Part shown: positions 17,233 through 25,416 of the stretch, one piece after another
Numbering within the stretch: the first letter of the stretch is position 1
Layout of the letters: each line of letters begins with the position of its first letter
Assembly (NCBI GenBank): GCA_964636575.1
Contig: CAZWSE010000014.1
Coordinates: 1 to 43,699 of the forward strand
Reading direction: 5' to 3'
DNA length: 43,699 bases
Origin: CAZWSE01 sp964636575
GTDB lineage: Bacteria; Pseudomonadota; Alphaproteobacteria; Rhodobacterales; Rhodobacteraceae
Position numbers and translations under genes: made by a program
Notes under the pieces: generated by a model
The model's input: only the letters and a program-made list of their open reading frames with translations
Databases searched by the model: none
Told to the model about the DNA's origin: nothing

Positions 17233-17787
17233 ATGAAACGCTTCATCGCCGTTGCGGTTTTTGCCGCTGGCCCCGCCTTCGCTGACTGCCCCGATGCACC
17301 GGACCATGCCGACCGGATTGCAGAAATACTGGATATGGCCCAGGCTGATACAGACGGTCGTGACCGCCAGACGGTCCATGCTAGCCTTTGGGAGATCTGG
17401 ACGGATGCGCCTGATGAACCTGCCCAAGAACTGTTGGATGCAGGTATGTCCAAACGGAGCAGTTACAACTTTGCGGGCGCAGTCAAAGATTTTGATCGCT
17501 TGATTGCCTACTGCCCCGACTATGCAGAAGGGTACAATCAACGGGCCTTTGCCTATTTTCTAGCGCAAAATTATGAGCCTGCTTTGAAAGACTTGAACAA
17601 AGCCATCGAGATCACGCCGAACCATGTGGCCGCATTGTCTGGCAAGGCTTTGACATTGATGAATCTTGAACGGATCGACGAGGCGCGGGACGCCTTGAAG
17701 GCTGCTTTGGCCCTCAACCCTTGGCTGAGCGAGAGAGCCTTGATGGCCAAAGGCGGCCCCTTGGCTCCAAAAGGCGAAGATATCTAG
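17233..17787 (+). CDS. Exported TPR-repeat protein
   Basis: The 184-residue protein begins with a short signal peptide (MKRFIAVAVFAAGPAFADCP). From about residue 70 it has at least two to three tetratricopeptide repeats: SSYNFAGAVKDFDRLIAYCP, then YAEGYNQRAFAYFLAQNYEP and a third unit ending EIDEARDAL-like. TPRs mediate protein-protein contacts; here the protein would act in the periplasm. No enzymatic domain is visible. It follows putR by 43 bases and precedes a tRNA gene, and neither neighbour suggests a specific partner. Confidence 0.8.
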   Translation: MKRFIAVAVFAAGPAFADCPDAPDHADRIAEILDMAQADTDGRDRQTVHASLWEIWTDAPDEPAQELLDAGMSKRSSYNFAGAVKDFDRLIAYCPDYAEGYNQRAFAYFLAQNYEPALKDLNKAIEITPNHVAALSGKALTLMNLERIDEARDALKAALALNPWLSERALMAKGGPLAPKGEDI

Positions 17788-17847
17788 ATTATCCTGCTCG
17801 GACCCCGTTTACATGGGGGCCGTCATCGCTATTGTCCGCCCTCGCTG

Positions 17848-17933
17848 GCCCGCGTGGTGGAATGGTAGACACAAGAGACTTAAAATCTCTGGGCAGGAAT
17901 GCCGTGCCGGTTCGAGCCCGGCCGCGGGTACCA
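17848..17933 (+). tRNA. tRNA-Leu (anticodon UAA)
   Basis: An 86-base tRNA with long variable arm, as expected for leucine. The acceptor stem GCCCGCG (17848-17854) pairs with CGCGGGT (17923-17929) including one G:U. The discriminator is A and an encoded CCA follows (17931-17933). The anticodon stem AGAGA/TCTCT encloses the loop CTTAAAA, giving anticodon TAA, which reads UUA. The T arm CCGGTTCGAGCCCGG is canonical. It is convergent with metG, whose stop is 17 bases away. Confidence 0.95.
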
Positions 17934-17949
17934 GCAAATATCGAAGGTC

Positions 17950-19491
17950 TCAGTCGCGCGTGCCTGCAAACTTGGCTTGCCATTCCGCGGTCTGGTCGTC
18001 TGTGACTTTCGCAAAAGACACCTCTGGCACTGTAAATGCGTGACCTGCGGGCAGGGCGGCTAAGGCTTCGGCTACGTCTTCGGGCCAGCTGTCGTCTTGA
18101 GTCTGCATGGCGGTCAGCATTTGAGCCGCTGCATCCGGCACAAAAGGCGCGCTGAGGACCGCGTAGAATCGCACAAGGTTCAGCGACAACCGCGTGATGG
18201 CCGCCGCGCGATCAGGATCGGTTTTGAAGGCCGTCCATGGCGCTGTCGATTGCAGGTATTCATTGCCAGCCGCCCAAATCGCACGCAGTTCTTGCGCGGA
18301 TTTGCGGACTTCCATCGCCTCCATGTGGGTCTCATAGTCACGCAGGCGGGTGGTGAGTTCTGCGATCAAAGCCTCTTCTTCGGGGCCGTAAGTACCGGCC
18401 TCTGGCACGGCTTCACCAAACTTGGAGCGACAGAACTTGGTGATCCGGCTGACAAAATTGCCAAGCACATCAGCAAGATCCTTGTTCACAGAAGACTGGA
18501 AGTTTTCCCATGTGAATTCACTGTCCGATGTTTCGGGCGCGTGTGACAACAACCACCAGCGCCAGTAGTCCGGCGGCAGCAAGTCCAACGCTTGATCCAT
18601 GAAAACCCCACGTCCCCGCGACGTTGAAAACTGACCGCCATCATAGTTCAGGTAGTTGAAGGATTTCAGGTAATCCACTGTTTTCCAAGGCTCCTCTGAC
18701 CCCAGCAAAGTTGCCGGAAAGCTGAGCGTGTGAAAGGGTACATTGTCTTTACCCATGAATTGCGTGTAGCGCACATCGTCNNNNNNNNNNNNNNNNNNNN
18801 NNNNNNNNNNNNNNNNNNNNNNNNNNNNNNNNNNNNNNNNNNNNNNNNNNNNNNNNNNNNNNNNNNNNNNNNNNNNNNNNATCCATGCATCCAACCGGTC
18901 TTTGAGCTTGGATTGCAGCAGGTAGAGATGCTTGGTTTCGCGCATTTCCAGATCTGTTGCCCCAGATACCGTCGAGTGTGGGTTGATCAGATCAACCGGA
19001 TCAAGCAGTTTCCCGCAATTGTCGCATTGATCGCCACGGGCGTCTTCATATCCGCAGTTGGGGCAGGTGCCTTCGATGTAGCGATCCGGCAGGTAGCGCC
19101 CGTCTGTTGGGGAATACATCTGTGTCTCTGACCGTTCCTCAATCAACCCGTTGTCCGCAAGAACGCCCGCAAATTGCTGGGTCAGTTTGCGGTTTTGTTC
19201 AGACGAAGACCGCCCGAAATGGTCAAACGACAACCGAAACCCTTGAGCCAGTTGGTTTTGAACCTCCCACATCTCAGCGCAGTATTCGGCCACGGGCTTG
19301 CCTGCTTTGGCAGCCGCCAGTTCAGCGGGGGTGCCGTGTTCATCAGTAGCACACAGAAACAAGACTTCATTGCCGCGTGCACGCTGATAACGGGCATAAA
19401 GGTCGGCAGGCAGTTGACTGCCCACAAGATTGCCGAGGTGCTTGACCCCGTTGATGTAGGGGATGGCTGATGTGATCAGGTGACGGGTCAT
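17950..19491 (-). CDS. metG: Methionyl-tRNA synthetase, interrupted by an assembly gap
   Basis: This class I synthetase charges tRNA-Met. The HIGH-type motif is HLGN (18-21), and a single four-cysteine zinc cluster CPNCGYEDARGDQCDNCG follows. The KMSKS position reads FSTSR, a variant I associate with this MetRS type. The anticodon-binding helical domain includes DYWRWWLLSHAPE and SDSEFTWENF. A run of 100 N interrupts it between RLDAW and DDVRYTQF. Compared with E. coli MetG, roughly 85 residues belong there, but 100 N allow only 34 codons, so the gap length is a placeholder and about 50 residues are unaccounted for. The frame is open on both sides. The gene is probably intact in the organism. 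Confidence 0.93.
   Translation of the reverse strand: MTRHLITSAIPYINGVKHLGNLVGSQLPADLYARYQRARGNEVLFLCATDEHGTPAELAAAKAGKPVAEYCAEMWEVQNQLAQGFRLSFDHFGRSSSEQNRKLTQQFAGVLADNGLIEERSETQMYSPTDGRYLPDRYIEGTCPNCGYEDARGDQCDNCGKLLDPVDLINPHSTVSGATDLEMRETKHLYLLQSKLKDRLDAWXXXXXXXXXXXXXXXXXXXXXXXXXXXXXXXXXXDDVRYTQFMGKDNVPFHTLSFPATLLGSEEPWKTVDYLKSFNYLNYDGGQFSTSRGRGVFMDQALDLLPPDYWRWWLLSHAPETSDSEFTWENFQSSVNKDLADVLGNFVSRITKFCRSKFGEAVPEAGTYGPEEEALIAELTTRLRDYETHMEAMEVRKSAQELRAIWAAGNEYLQSTAPWTAFKTDPDRAAAITRLSLNLVRFYAVLSAPFVPDAAAQMLTAMQTQDDSWPEDVAEALAALPAGHAFTVPEVSFAKVTDDQTAEWQAKFAGTRD
18781..18880. other. Assembly gap of 100 N inside metG
   Basis: Exactly 100 undetermined bases, a conventional placeholder length. 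It falls in the catalytic-domain part of metG between the zinc region and the FSTSR motif. Protein comparison suggests the true gap is nearer 250 bases, so coordinates downstream are relative. Confidence 0.99.
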
Positions 19492-19567
19492 TGTTGGGCC
19501 AGTGCAATTAAGGTTTCACCCCGTTTAGTGCAGCACAGGGGCTTAGGCCAGAGGGCAGCCGCCCTGC

Positions 19568-20791
19568 CTAATCCTTTTGACGCAAATTTTTCAACAAGCG
19601 CCCGATCACAAATGTTGTGCGGGGGGCATAGGTGTAGGCGGTGCGTTCGGTCGGGGTGTCGCGTACCTTCATGCGGGTCAGCCCGAACACAACCAGTACC
19701 GCATGGCCCACCGCGATCATGATGAACAGCGCAGGTGGCCCGTAGCTGTCTATCAAGACAGAGGCCCCGTAAGGCGCCGCAATCGCCCCGAGAGCAAAGA
19801 AAAACATCAACGCGGCCGATAGTTCGACCCGTTCTTGATCGGTTGCAAAGTCGTGGGCATGTGCGGCTGCGACCGAATAGATCGGAAAGGTTGTCAAACC
19901 GAACAGCCCTGCCATCAGCATAACCATCGCAGTCCCGCCGCCTGATGTGCTTGCCGTCAACGATGAGGCAGCGATTGCTGCAATAGACAACCAGATCAGC
20001 ACCCACCGGCGGTCATATTTGTCTGCAAGCCAGCCCATGGGATATTGCGCAATGGCTCCGCCCAAGACGAAGGCTGACAGAAAGTAGGCGATCTGTGTGG
20101 TGTCTAGCCCGACCTCTTGGCCATAGACGGGACCAACCATGCGAAAAGATGCGCTCGAAAGGGCGGCAACGATCACAGCAGCCGCCGCGAGCGGGGACCG
20201 CGACACCGCCAGCATCGGGCGCAGGCGCGGGGCCTCGGGGGTTTCGGGCTGTTTGACCTTGGTCAGCACCAACGGGATCAGGGCCGCACAGCATATAATG
20301 GCAAGAAGGTTGTAAGAGACGTAAGACGCAGGCTCTAACACGCTGATCACCATCTGCGCGGCCAATGATCCGGTCATGTCGACGATCCGGTAGGTGCCCA
20401 TTGTGCGCCCGCGTGTCTCATTGGTGACTTTGGCTTGCAGCCAAGCCTCAATCACAGTGTAGCAGCCCGCCACGCAAAGCCCCGAGGCCACCCGCATCAA
20501 AGCCCATGCATAGGGGTCTACGACCAGCATATGCGCCATCATCCCAATGGCTCCTGTCGCCGTGAAAGCCGCGAAGGCCCGGCTGTGCCCGACGCTGCCC
20601 ATAAGTCGAGGTGCCCACCAGCAGCCTATGAAAAACCCCAGAAAGTGCGCAGACCCCAGCAGACCAATCTGTTCCTTGCTGAAATCAAGCGCCAACCCAG
20701 ACAAAGCATCCAAAGGTCCAAGCCCGCCGGATGAAAGCTGCATCAAAAGCACAGACAAAAAGAGAGCTGCGAAGGAAATGAGAAGGCGCAT
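19568..20791 (-). CDS. MFS transporter, YcaD-like
   Basis: The 407-residue inner-membrane protein has about 12 hydrophobic segments in two halves separated near residue 195 by a charged loop (VKQPETPEAPRLRP). The second half has GWLADKYDRRWV, the conserved cytoplasmic loop of major facilitator proteins, and the first half has an equivalent GxxxxR region. It resembles the YcaD-type group of drug/metabolite exporters, whose substrates are mostly unknown. A weak ribosome site precedes ATG 20791. It follows imuA on the same strand at a distance of 171 bases, so its own promoter is likely. Confidence 0.85.
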   Translation of the reverse strand: MRLLISFAALFLSVLLMQLSSGGLGPLDALSGLALDFSKEQIGLLGSAHFLGFFIGCWWAPRLMGSVGHSRAFAAFTATGAIGMMAHMLVVDPYAWALMRVASGLCVAGCYTVIEAWLQAKVTNETRGRTMGTYRIVDMTGSLAAQMVISVLEPASYVSYNLLAIICCAALIPLVLTKVKQPETPEAPRLRPMLAVSRSPLAAAAVIVAALSSASFRMVGPVYGQEVGLDTTQIAYFLSAFVLGGAIAQYPMGWLADKYDRRWVLIWLSIAAIAASSLTASTSGGGTAMVMLMAGLFGLTTFPIYSVAAAHAHDFATDQERVELSAALMFFFALGAIAAPYGASVLIDSYGPPALFIMIAVGHAVLVVFGLTRMKVRDTPTERTAYTYAPRTTFVIGRLLKNLRQKD

Positions 20792-20835
20792 GTGGCCAGT
20801 CTTTCTGTCTTCTGCCCTAAAGGCTTGTGTGTTTT

Positions 20836-20851
20836 CGACCCCGCAGGGTCG
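20836..20851. repeat. Short perfect hairpin CGACCC-CGCA-GGGTCG flanked by GTTTT
   Basis: A 6-bp perfect stem with a 4-base loop, flanked on both sides by GTTTT on the plus strand. It lies between imuA and the MFS gene, both on the minus strand. The T tract is on the plus strand, so it does not fit a terminator for imuA. The rest of the 171-base gap shows no gene remnant I recognise. Confidence 0.35.
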
Positions 20852-20962
20852 GTTTTATGGGATGGACCGTATTTTGGCGCGGATGTCCAGTTTGGCCCTA
20901 TTTATGTGTAGATGTGGCGCCGGGGTGAGCGGCTAAATCAGCGGCGTAATCTGGGTGTGTCC

Positions 20963-21652
20963 CTATCCGCTTTGGGTGTGCGGTGCGTCCGCTTTCGGCA
21001 CAAGTTTGGGTAAACTTGCTGCACGTGGCCCGTGATCGCCAGTGACGCGCCAGTCCATCGGTGGATCAGTGCGCGCCCGGCGGCGCGATAAGTGCCATGC
21101 GCTACCTCGTAGGGTATGGGCATGATCCAGATGCCAGCGGGTCTCAACCCCCGGCGCGCCACCGTCGCCTGCACAGAGCAAAAGCCCCAGCGGAGGCGCG
21201 CTTGCCCGTGTGGTGCCCTGTTCTGCCGCCAGATGCATCCGGCGCACTTGGGTCAGGCTTGGCAGCTCCGAAAGCTCGGCCACGATCAGGGGAAGGCTGC
21301 CCGCCCGCAAAGCTTCCTCGGCGCACCATAAAACATCCGCAGTCTTGTTGGGGCTGACAAAAAGCAAACGGCCAGGATCAATCCAGGCCTTGATACCATC
21401 AGGGTGCAACCGGTCGCCGATCCAATCCGGTGCGATCCACAAAAGTGGACCGGTTGTTTGCGCAGCCAGCCACAGGGCGAGAGCATGACGGGCAGGTCCA
21501 CAGGCCTCATGCACACGGCCCCGCACCAGCGGCAGTTGCCCCAGCAGATCAAGCGCGGGTTTGGCGCGATGCGGTGCGCGGCGCAACAAGGGGTGGCGGG
21601 CGCGGATGGCGGCAGGGGAAACGGGATGGTAGGTCATGGGGTAGTATTGCAT
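20963..21652 (-). CDS. imuA: ImuA-like SOS mutagenesis protein, orphan
   Basis: The 229-residue protein carries the RecA-like ImuA features: GRVHEACGPARHALALWLAA, then PLLWIAPDWIGDRLHPDGI, RLLFVSPNKTADVLWCAEEAL and GSLPLIVAELSELPSLTQVRR. ImuA works with ImuB and DnaE2 in SOS-induced translesion synthesis. Usually imuA-imuB-dnaE2 form an operon, but here the next gene downstream is an MFS transporter and no imuB or dnaE2 lies in the window. A GTTC-N7-GTTC LexA box directly abuts ATG 21652, which supports both identity and SOS control. An in-frame ATG at 21658 would overlap the box; ATG 21637 is another option. No clear ribosome site was seen. Confidence 0.75.
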   Translation of the reverse strand: MQYYPMTYHPVSPAAIRARHPLLRRAPHRAKPALDLLGQLPLVRGRVHEACGPARHALALWLAAQTTGPLLWIAPDWIGDRLHPDGIKAWIDPGRLLFVSPNKTADVLWCAEEALRAGSLPLIVAELSELPSLTQVRRMHLAAEQGTTRASAPPLGLLLCAGDGGAPGVETRWHLDHAHTLRGSAWHLSRRRARTDPPMDWRVTGDHGPRAASLPKLVPKADAPHTQSG

Positions 21653-21667
21653 GTTCACTTTATGTTC
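21653..21667 (-). promoter_or_regulatory. Alphaproteobacterial LexA (SOS) box
   Basis: GTTC-ACTTTAT-GTTC matches the alphaproteobacterial LexA consensus GTTC-N7-GTTC. It lies immediately upstream of the imuA start on the minus strand (read there as GAAC-N7-GAAC). The plus-strand Rid gene starts 81 bases away and could also be affected. Confidence 0.75.
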
Positions 21668-21748
21668 TCAACAAAAATGAAAACCATATGTCGCATGAAA
21701 CCTGCCCTGCGGTTGACCTCGCTTGAGATAGCGCAGAGGCTTTCGCCC

Positions 21749-22144
21749 ATGCAAAAACGCGCTCTCTTTCCCGAAGGATCCCAAGCCGCGGCGGATGAGA
21801 TCAAAGTCTCGCCCGGGCTTGTGTCTGGCAACCATGTGTTTTTGACAGGGGTAACGGGGAGCGCGCCCGACGGATCTATGCCAGAGACCGATCGTGCCCA
21901 GTTTCACAGTGCCTTTGAAAAGATTGGCAAAGTTCTCGCAGAGGCCGGTCTTGGCTTTGACGCAATCGTTGAGATGACGACATATCATGTCGGCCTGCGG
22001 GATCACTTTGATCTTTTTAGCGCGGTTCGTGCGGACTACGTTCAAAAACCTTACCCCGCATGGACCGCCGTAGAAGTAGCAGGCTTGCGACGCGAAGGGG
22101 CCGTTGTTGAAATCCGTGTTATTGCAGAAATAGGAGAAAGCTAG
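21749..22144 (+). CDS. Rid-family (RidA/YjgF-like) protein lacking the deaminase arginine
   Basis: The 131-residue protein shows the Rid fold: SPGLVSGNHVFLTGVTG, DAIVEMTTYHVGLRDHFDLF, then YPAWTAVEVAGLRREGAVVEI. Canonical RidA hydrolyses reactive enamine/imine intermediates and needs the arginine of its P-A-R-(S/T) motif (Arg105 in E. coli). Here that motif reads P-A-W-T, with Trp105. Imine deaminase activity is therefore unlikely, which places it among the other Rid subgroups of uncertain function. ATG 21749 gives the usual length. The stop is directly followed by the SDR start at 22145, so the two are surely one operon. Confidence 0.8.
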   Translation: MQKRALFPEGSQAAADEIKVSPGLVSGNHVFLTGVTGSAPDGSMPETDRAQFHSAFEKIGKVLAEAGLGFDAIVEMTTYHVGLRDHFDLFSAVRADYVQKPYPAWTAVEVAGLRREGAVVEIRVIAEIGES

Positions 22145-22840
22145 ATGCCGAGAACAGCTTTGATCACAGGTGGGGCGCGCGGGATCGGGCTTGGGATTGC
22201 TCAAAACCTGAGCCGTGACCATGATGTTGCAATCACGTGGCACACAACGCCCCCTGATGATTTGCCAAAGGGTGTATTGGCCATTCAAGCTGATCTGACC
22301 AAAAAGGGAAGCCCTGTGCGGGTCGTTCAAGACGTGACCGATCGTTTCGGCGGCCTTGATGTGATCGTAAACAATGCGGGTTTGGTAGCCTCTACCCCCA
22401 AGGGAGATATCGATATGCAAGCAGCGCGTGCTGTTTTGGATGTGAACCTTCTTGCCCCTGCAGCCCTTCTAAGTGCAGCTTTGCCTGTCTTGAAAGCTGG
22501 CGCGGCCGTTGTAAACATCAGTTCTGTCAACGCGGTATTGCCGCCGCGCGATGCGTCGATCTATGGGGCTAGCAAGGCCGCTTTGGATCTGTGGACAAAG
22601 GCGATGGCAAAAGAACTGGGGCCGTCCGGTATTCGGGTGAACGCCGTGGCCCCCGGCGCGATTAACATCCCCGATGCGATGCGCCCGAAAGACTTGCAGG
22701 ACCTCTTTCTAGAACTCACCGCGCTCGACAGGCTTGGTGTGCCGGAAGACATCGCCCGCGCGGTGCGCTTTCTTGCGAGCGATGAGGCCTCCTTTATAAC
22801 CGGTGAGACACTGACCGTTTCGGGCGGATACAGATTGTGA
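22145..22840 (+). CDS. SDR-family oxidoreductase
   Basis: A classical short-chain dehydrogenase/reductase of 231 residues. It has the nucleotide-binding TGGARGIG near residue 8, NNAG, NISSVN with the catalytic serine, and YGASK giving Tyr140 and Lys144, then VNAVAPGAI. Family members interconvert alcohols and ketones with NAD(P)H; the C-terminal FITGETLTVSGGY is typical. It abuts the Rid-family gene with no spacing. The aldo/keto reductase follows after 66 bases. The substrate cannot be inferred. Confidence 0.87.
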   Translation: MPRTALITGGARGIGLGIAQNLSRDHDVAITWHTTPPDDLPKGVLAIQADLTKKGSPVRVVQDVTDRFGGLDVIVNNAGLVASTPKGDIDMQAARAVLDVNLLAPAALLSAALPVLKAGAAVVNISSVNAVLPPRDASIYGASKAALDLWTKAMAKELGPSGIRVNAVAPGAINIPDAMRPKDLQDLFLELTALDRLGVPEDIARAVRFLASDEASFITGETLTVSGGYRL

Positions 22841-22906
22841 CCCTTCCCACTTGCGCCTGACAAATCCAAAGTTAGGGTCGGCGTAAAATGAGTAAGGATC
22901 AAATGT

Positions 22907-23947
22907 ATGAACATGAACCGCCTCGGCCGCACCGACATTATGGTTTCCGATCTGTGTTTGGGGTCAATGACCTGGGGCACGCAAAGCTCTGAGGCGGAAG
23001 CGCATGGTCAGATTGATCGCGCTTTGGAAGCAGGTATCAACTTTGTCGATACCGCAGAGATGTATCCCGTGAACCCTGTCAGTGCAGAAACCTGTGGCCG
23101 GACCGAAGAAATCATTGGGACTTGGAATGCTAAGGGTGGGCGCGATCGTATGATCTTGGCGACCAAGCATTCGGGCTCTGGAATGAAGCATGTGCGGGAT
23201 GGCGAACCCATTTCGTCCAAGACGATTTCGAGCACTTTGGAAGGATCGTTGAAACGGCTGCAAACCGATTACGTCGATCTATACCAATTCCACTGGCCCA
23301 ATCGCGGGTCTTACATGTTTCGCCAAAACTGGACCTATGACCCGTCCGGTCAAAACCGCGCAGACACACTGGCACATATCGAGGACACGCTCGGCGCTTT
23401 GCAGCGTGAGGTCGACAAAGGCCGTATCCGCGCCTTTGGTCTGTCAAACGAATCCGCTTGGGGCACGGCGCAGTGGCTGGCGGGTGCAGAGGGTGGGCAA
23501 GGCCCCCGTGTTGCGACCATTCAGAATGAATATTCGCTGTTGTGCCGGATGTATGACACTGATCTGGCGGAGTTAAGCGTCAATGAGGATGTTGGCTTGC
23601 TGTCGTTCTCGCCTCTGGCAGTTGGCTTGCTGACTGGCAAGTATCAAGAGGGCGCGGTTCCTGCAGGGTCACGCAAAGAATTGGTTCCAGGCCTAGGTGG
23701 TCGTGCATCTGAACGGGTGTTCAAGGCCGTTGAGGCCTATCTTGAAATTGCAGCAGATCATGGTCTCGATCCGGTTCATATGGCGATCGCTTGGTGCCGG
23801 TCTCGACCCTTTATGGCATCGGTCATTTTCGGCGCGACGCGCATGTCGCAATTGGATCATGTGATCGACGGTTTGGACATTCGCCTTAGCGATGAGGTAC
23901 TATCTCAGATTGACGAGGCACACCGCCTGCATCCGATGCCCTATTGA
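22907..23947 (+). CDS. Aldo/keto reductase, Tas-like
   Basis: The 346-residue protein is an NADP-dependent aldo/keto reductase of the Tas-type group. The catalytic tetrad is complete: Asp48 and Tyr53 in NFVDTAEMYPVNP, Lys87 in ILATKHSG, and His129 in YQFHWPN. The opening LGRTDIMVSDLCLGSMTWG is typical of the family. An AAGGA site precedes ATG 22907. It lies between the Rid-SDR pair and the carnitine operon and could belong to either or neither. A TGAGTATTT element begins at its stop codon. Confidence 0.88.
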   Translation: MNMNRLGRTDIMVSDLCLGSMTWGTQSSEAEAHGQIDRALEAGINFVDTAEMYPVNPVSAETCGRTEEIIGTWNAKGGRDRMILATKHSGSGMKHVRDGEPISSKTISSTLEGSLKRLQTDYVDLYQFHWPNRGSYMFRQNWTYDPSGQNRADTLAHIEDTLGALQREVDKGRIRAFGLSNESAWGTAQWLAGAEGGQGPRVATIQNEYSLLCRMYDTDLAELSVNEDVGLLSFSPLAVGLLTGKYQEGAVPAGSRKELVPGLGGRASERVFKAVEAYLEIAADHGLDPVHMAIAWCRSRPFMASVIFGATRMSQLDHVIDGLDIRLSDEVLSQIDEAHRLHPMPY

Positions 23948-23971
23948 GTATTTATGGAAAAATGAAGGAGG
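23945..23971 (+). repeat. TGAGTATTT-type intergenic element, copy 2
   Basis: Beginning with the TGA stop of the aldo/keto reductase gene, the sequence reads TGAGTATTT, then GAAAAATGAAG and GAGG. It matches the copy at 5656-5682 in order and spacing with a few differences. A 13-codon open frame (23962-24003) overlaps it but has no sign of being a gene. Confidence 0.4.
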
Positions 23972-24043
23972 CGGCGCCGCGTAAAGCGCTCGCCTTGGAC
24001 TGATCCAGACCCGACACTACGACACGAAGAAGGAGGCCTGAAC

Positions 24044-24952
24044 ATGCCACTCGAAATGAACCACGAGGTGTTTATCACCTGTGCTGTGACCGGCTCTGGC
24101 GGCACCCAAGACCGCAGCCCTCATGTGCCGCGCAGCCCTGAGCAGATTGCCGACAGCGCGATTGCTGCGGCTCGTGCGGGTGCCGCTGTGGTCCATTGCC
24201 ATGTGCGTGATCCTGATACCGGCGCGCCCTCACGAAAGCTAGAGTATTACCGAGAGGTCACTGATCGCATCCGTGCTGCAGACATTGATATGGTTCTGAA
24301 CCTGACCGCAGGCATGGGCGGCGACATTGTCTTTGGCGGGGTTGAGGCCCCTTTGCCGCCTGTTACAGGCACGGACATGGTTGGCGCGACAGAACGCATG
24401 GCCCATGTCACCGAATGCCTGCCCGAGATTTGTACCCTTGATTGCGGCACGATGAATTTTGCCGAAGCTGACTATGTCATGACCAACACGCCTGGCATGT
24501 TGCGCACGATGGGTAAGATGATGACCGACCTTGGCGTGAAACCCGAAATTGAGGCTTTTGATACCGGTCATTTGTGGTTCGCCAAACAACTGGTCGCGGA
24601 AGGCATTTTGAAGCCGGATGCGCTTGTGCAGCTTTGTATGGGCGTGCCTTGGGGCGCACCGGATGATTTGAACACGCTTATGGCGATGGTCAACAATGTG
24701 CCTGACGAGTGGACGTTTTCGGCCTTTGGTTTGGGTCGACATCAGATGCCTTTGGTCGCAGCCTCTGTTCTTGCAGGCGGCAATGTGCGGGTCGGATTGG
24801 AAGACAACCTGTGGCTTGGCAAGGGTGAGCTGGCGACCAACGCCCAGCTGGTCGAACGCGCGGTTGGGGTCATCGAAGGACTTGGGGCGAAAGTGATTGG
24901 CCCTGATGCTGTGCGCGAAAAGCTGGGTCTGACCAAACGGATGCCAGTTTGA
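24044..24952 (+). CDS. BKACE-family beta-keto acid cleavage enzyme, probably 3-dehydrocarnitine specific
   Basis: The 302-residue protein belongs to the BKACE (DUF849) family, Zn-dependent enzymes that condense a beta-keto acid with acetyl-CoA to give acetoacetate and a CoA ester. The metal motif HCHVR is present (His51, His53), with RVGLEDN later giving the third ligand region. ITCAVTGSGG opens the barrel. With the carnitine 3-dehydrogenase downstream, the likely substrate is 3-dehydrocarnitine, yielding betainyl-CoA plus acetoacetate. A strong AAGGAGG site precedes ATG 24044. It is the first gene of a five-gene operon whose members overlap by 1 to 4 bases. Confidence 0.9.
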   Translation: MPLEMNHEVFITCAVTGSGGTQDRSPHVPRSPEQIADSAIAAARAGAAVVHCHVRDPDTGAPSRKLEYYREVTDRIRAADIDMVLNLTAGMGGDIVFGGVEAPLPPVTGTDMVGATERMAHVTECLPEICTLDCGTMNFAEADYVMTNTPGMLRTMGKMMTDLGVKPEIEAFDTGHLWFAKQLVAEGILKPDALVQLCMGVPWGAPDDLNTLMAMVNNVPDEWTFSAFGLGRHQMPLVAASVLAGGNVRVGLEDNLWLGKGELATNAQLVERAVGVIEGLGAKVIGPDAVREKLGLTKRMPV

Positions 24953-25416
24953 TGTACAGATGGTGGGCTTTGGCTGCGGTTGTCGGGCTTTGTGCCTGTA
25001 CGCCTGTGCCGCCTCAGCCTGTCGAAGGTGTGCGGGATATGTCAGCGCCCATTGCAGCGACCACACGGTTTGACGCAGCGCGCTTGGCCGGTGATTGGGT
25101 TGTGCGCCATTCAGCCGTTTCCCCAAATTTGGGAACACTTTCTTTAGCCCCCACAACCAGCGGGTTTGAGATGACCGACGGCGCTGGGCGGGTGACGCAG
25201 ATCTCGCAGACCCAAGGCGCGCGTTGGCGCGATGCAAAGGGAACCGAAACTTGGTTGCTGTGGGTCGATGCGGACTATCGCACCGCAGCCTTGGGCAATC
25301 CGGACGGGACCTTAGGTATGATCCTTGATCGCAATCAGACTGGCGGCGGTGATCGCATCAAAGCGGCGCGCGAGGTCATGGTCTGGTTCGGCTACCCGCA
25401 GGAGGCACTGCAATGA
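24952..25416 (+). CDS. Lipocalin-like lipoprotein
   Basis: A 154-residue predicted lipoprotein. A short hydrophobic signal (WWALAAVVGL) leads to the lipobox LCAC with Cys16 as the lipidated residue. LAGDWVVRHS then resembles the GxW motif that opens lipocalin barrels, followed by strands and YRTAALGNPDGTLGMILDR, as in bacterial lipocalins. It should be membrane-anchored on the periplasmic side. ATG 24952 overlaps the BKACE stop by one base (TGATG). The position between two carnitine-pathway enzymes suggests a role in that pathway, but no substrate binding can be shown from sequence. Confidence 0.75.
   Translation: MYRWWALAAVVGLCACTPVPPQPVEGVRDMSAPIAATTRFDAARLAGDWVVRHSAVSPNLGTLSLAPTTSGFEMTDGAGRVTQISQTQGARWRDAKGTETWLLWVDADYRTAALGNPDGTLGMILDRNQTGGGDRIKAAREVMVWFGYPQEALQ

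Noticed and set aside
17800..17822. GGACCCC/GGGGGCC stem upstream of the tRNA gene
   Set aside because: One mismatch and no T tract; too weak to call a terminator.
20792..20962. Possible remnant of imuB downstream of imuA
   Set aside because: Reading the gap in minus-strand frames shows no ImuB-like motif.
23962..24003. A 13-codon open frame ahead of the BKACE gene, as a possible leader peptide
   Set aside because: No attenuator-type stems or run of regulatory codons; it coincides with the TGAGTATTT element.
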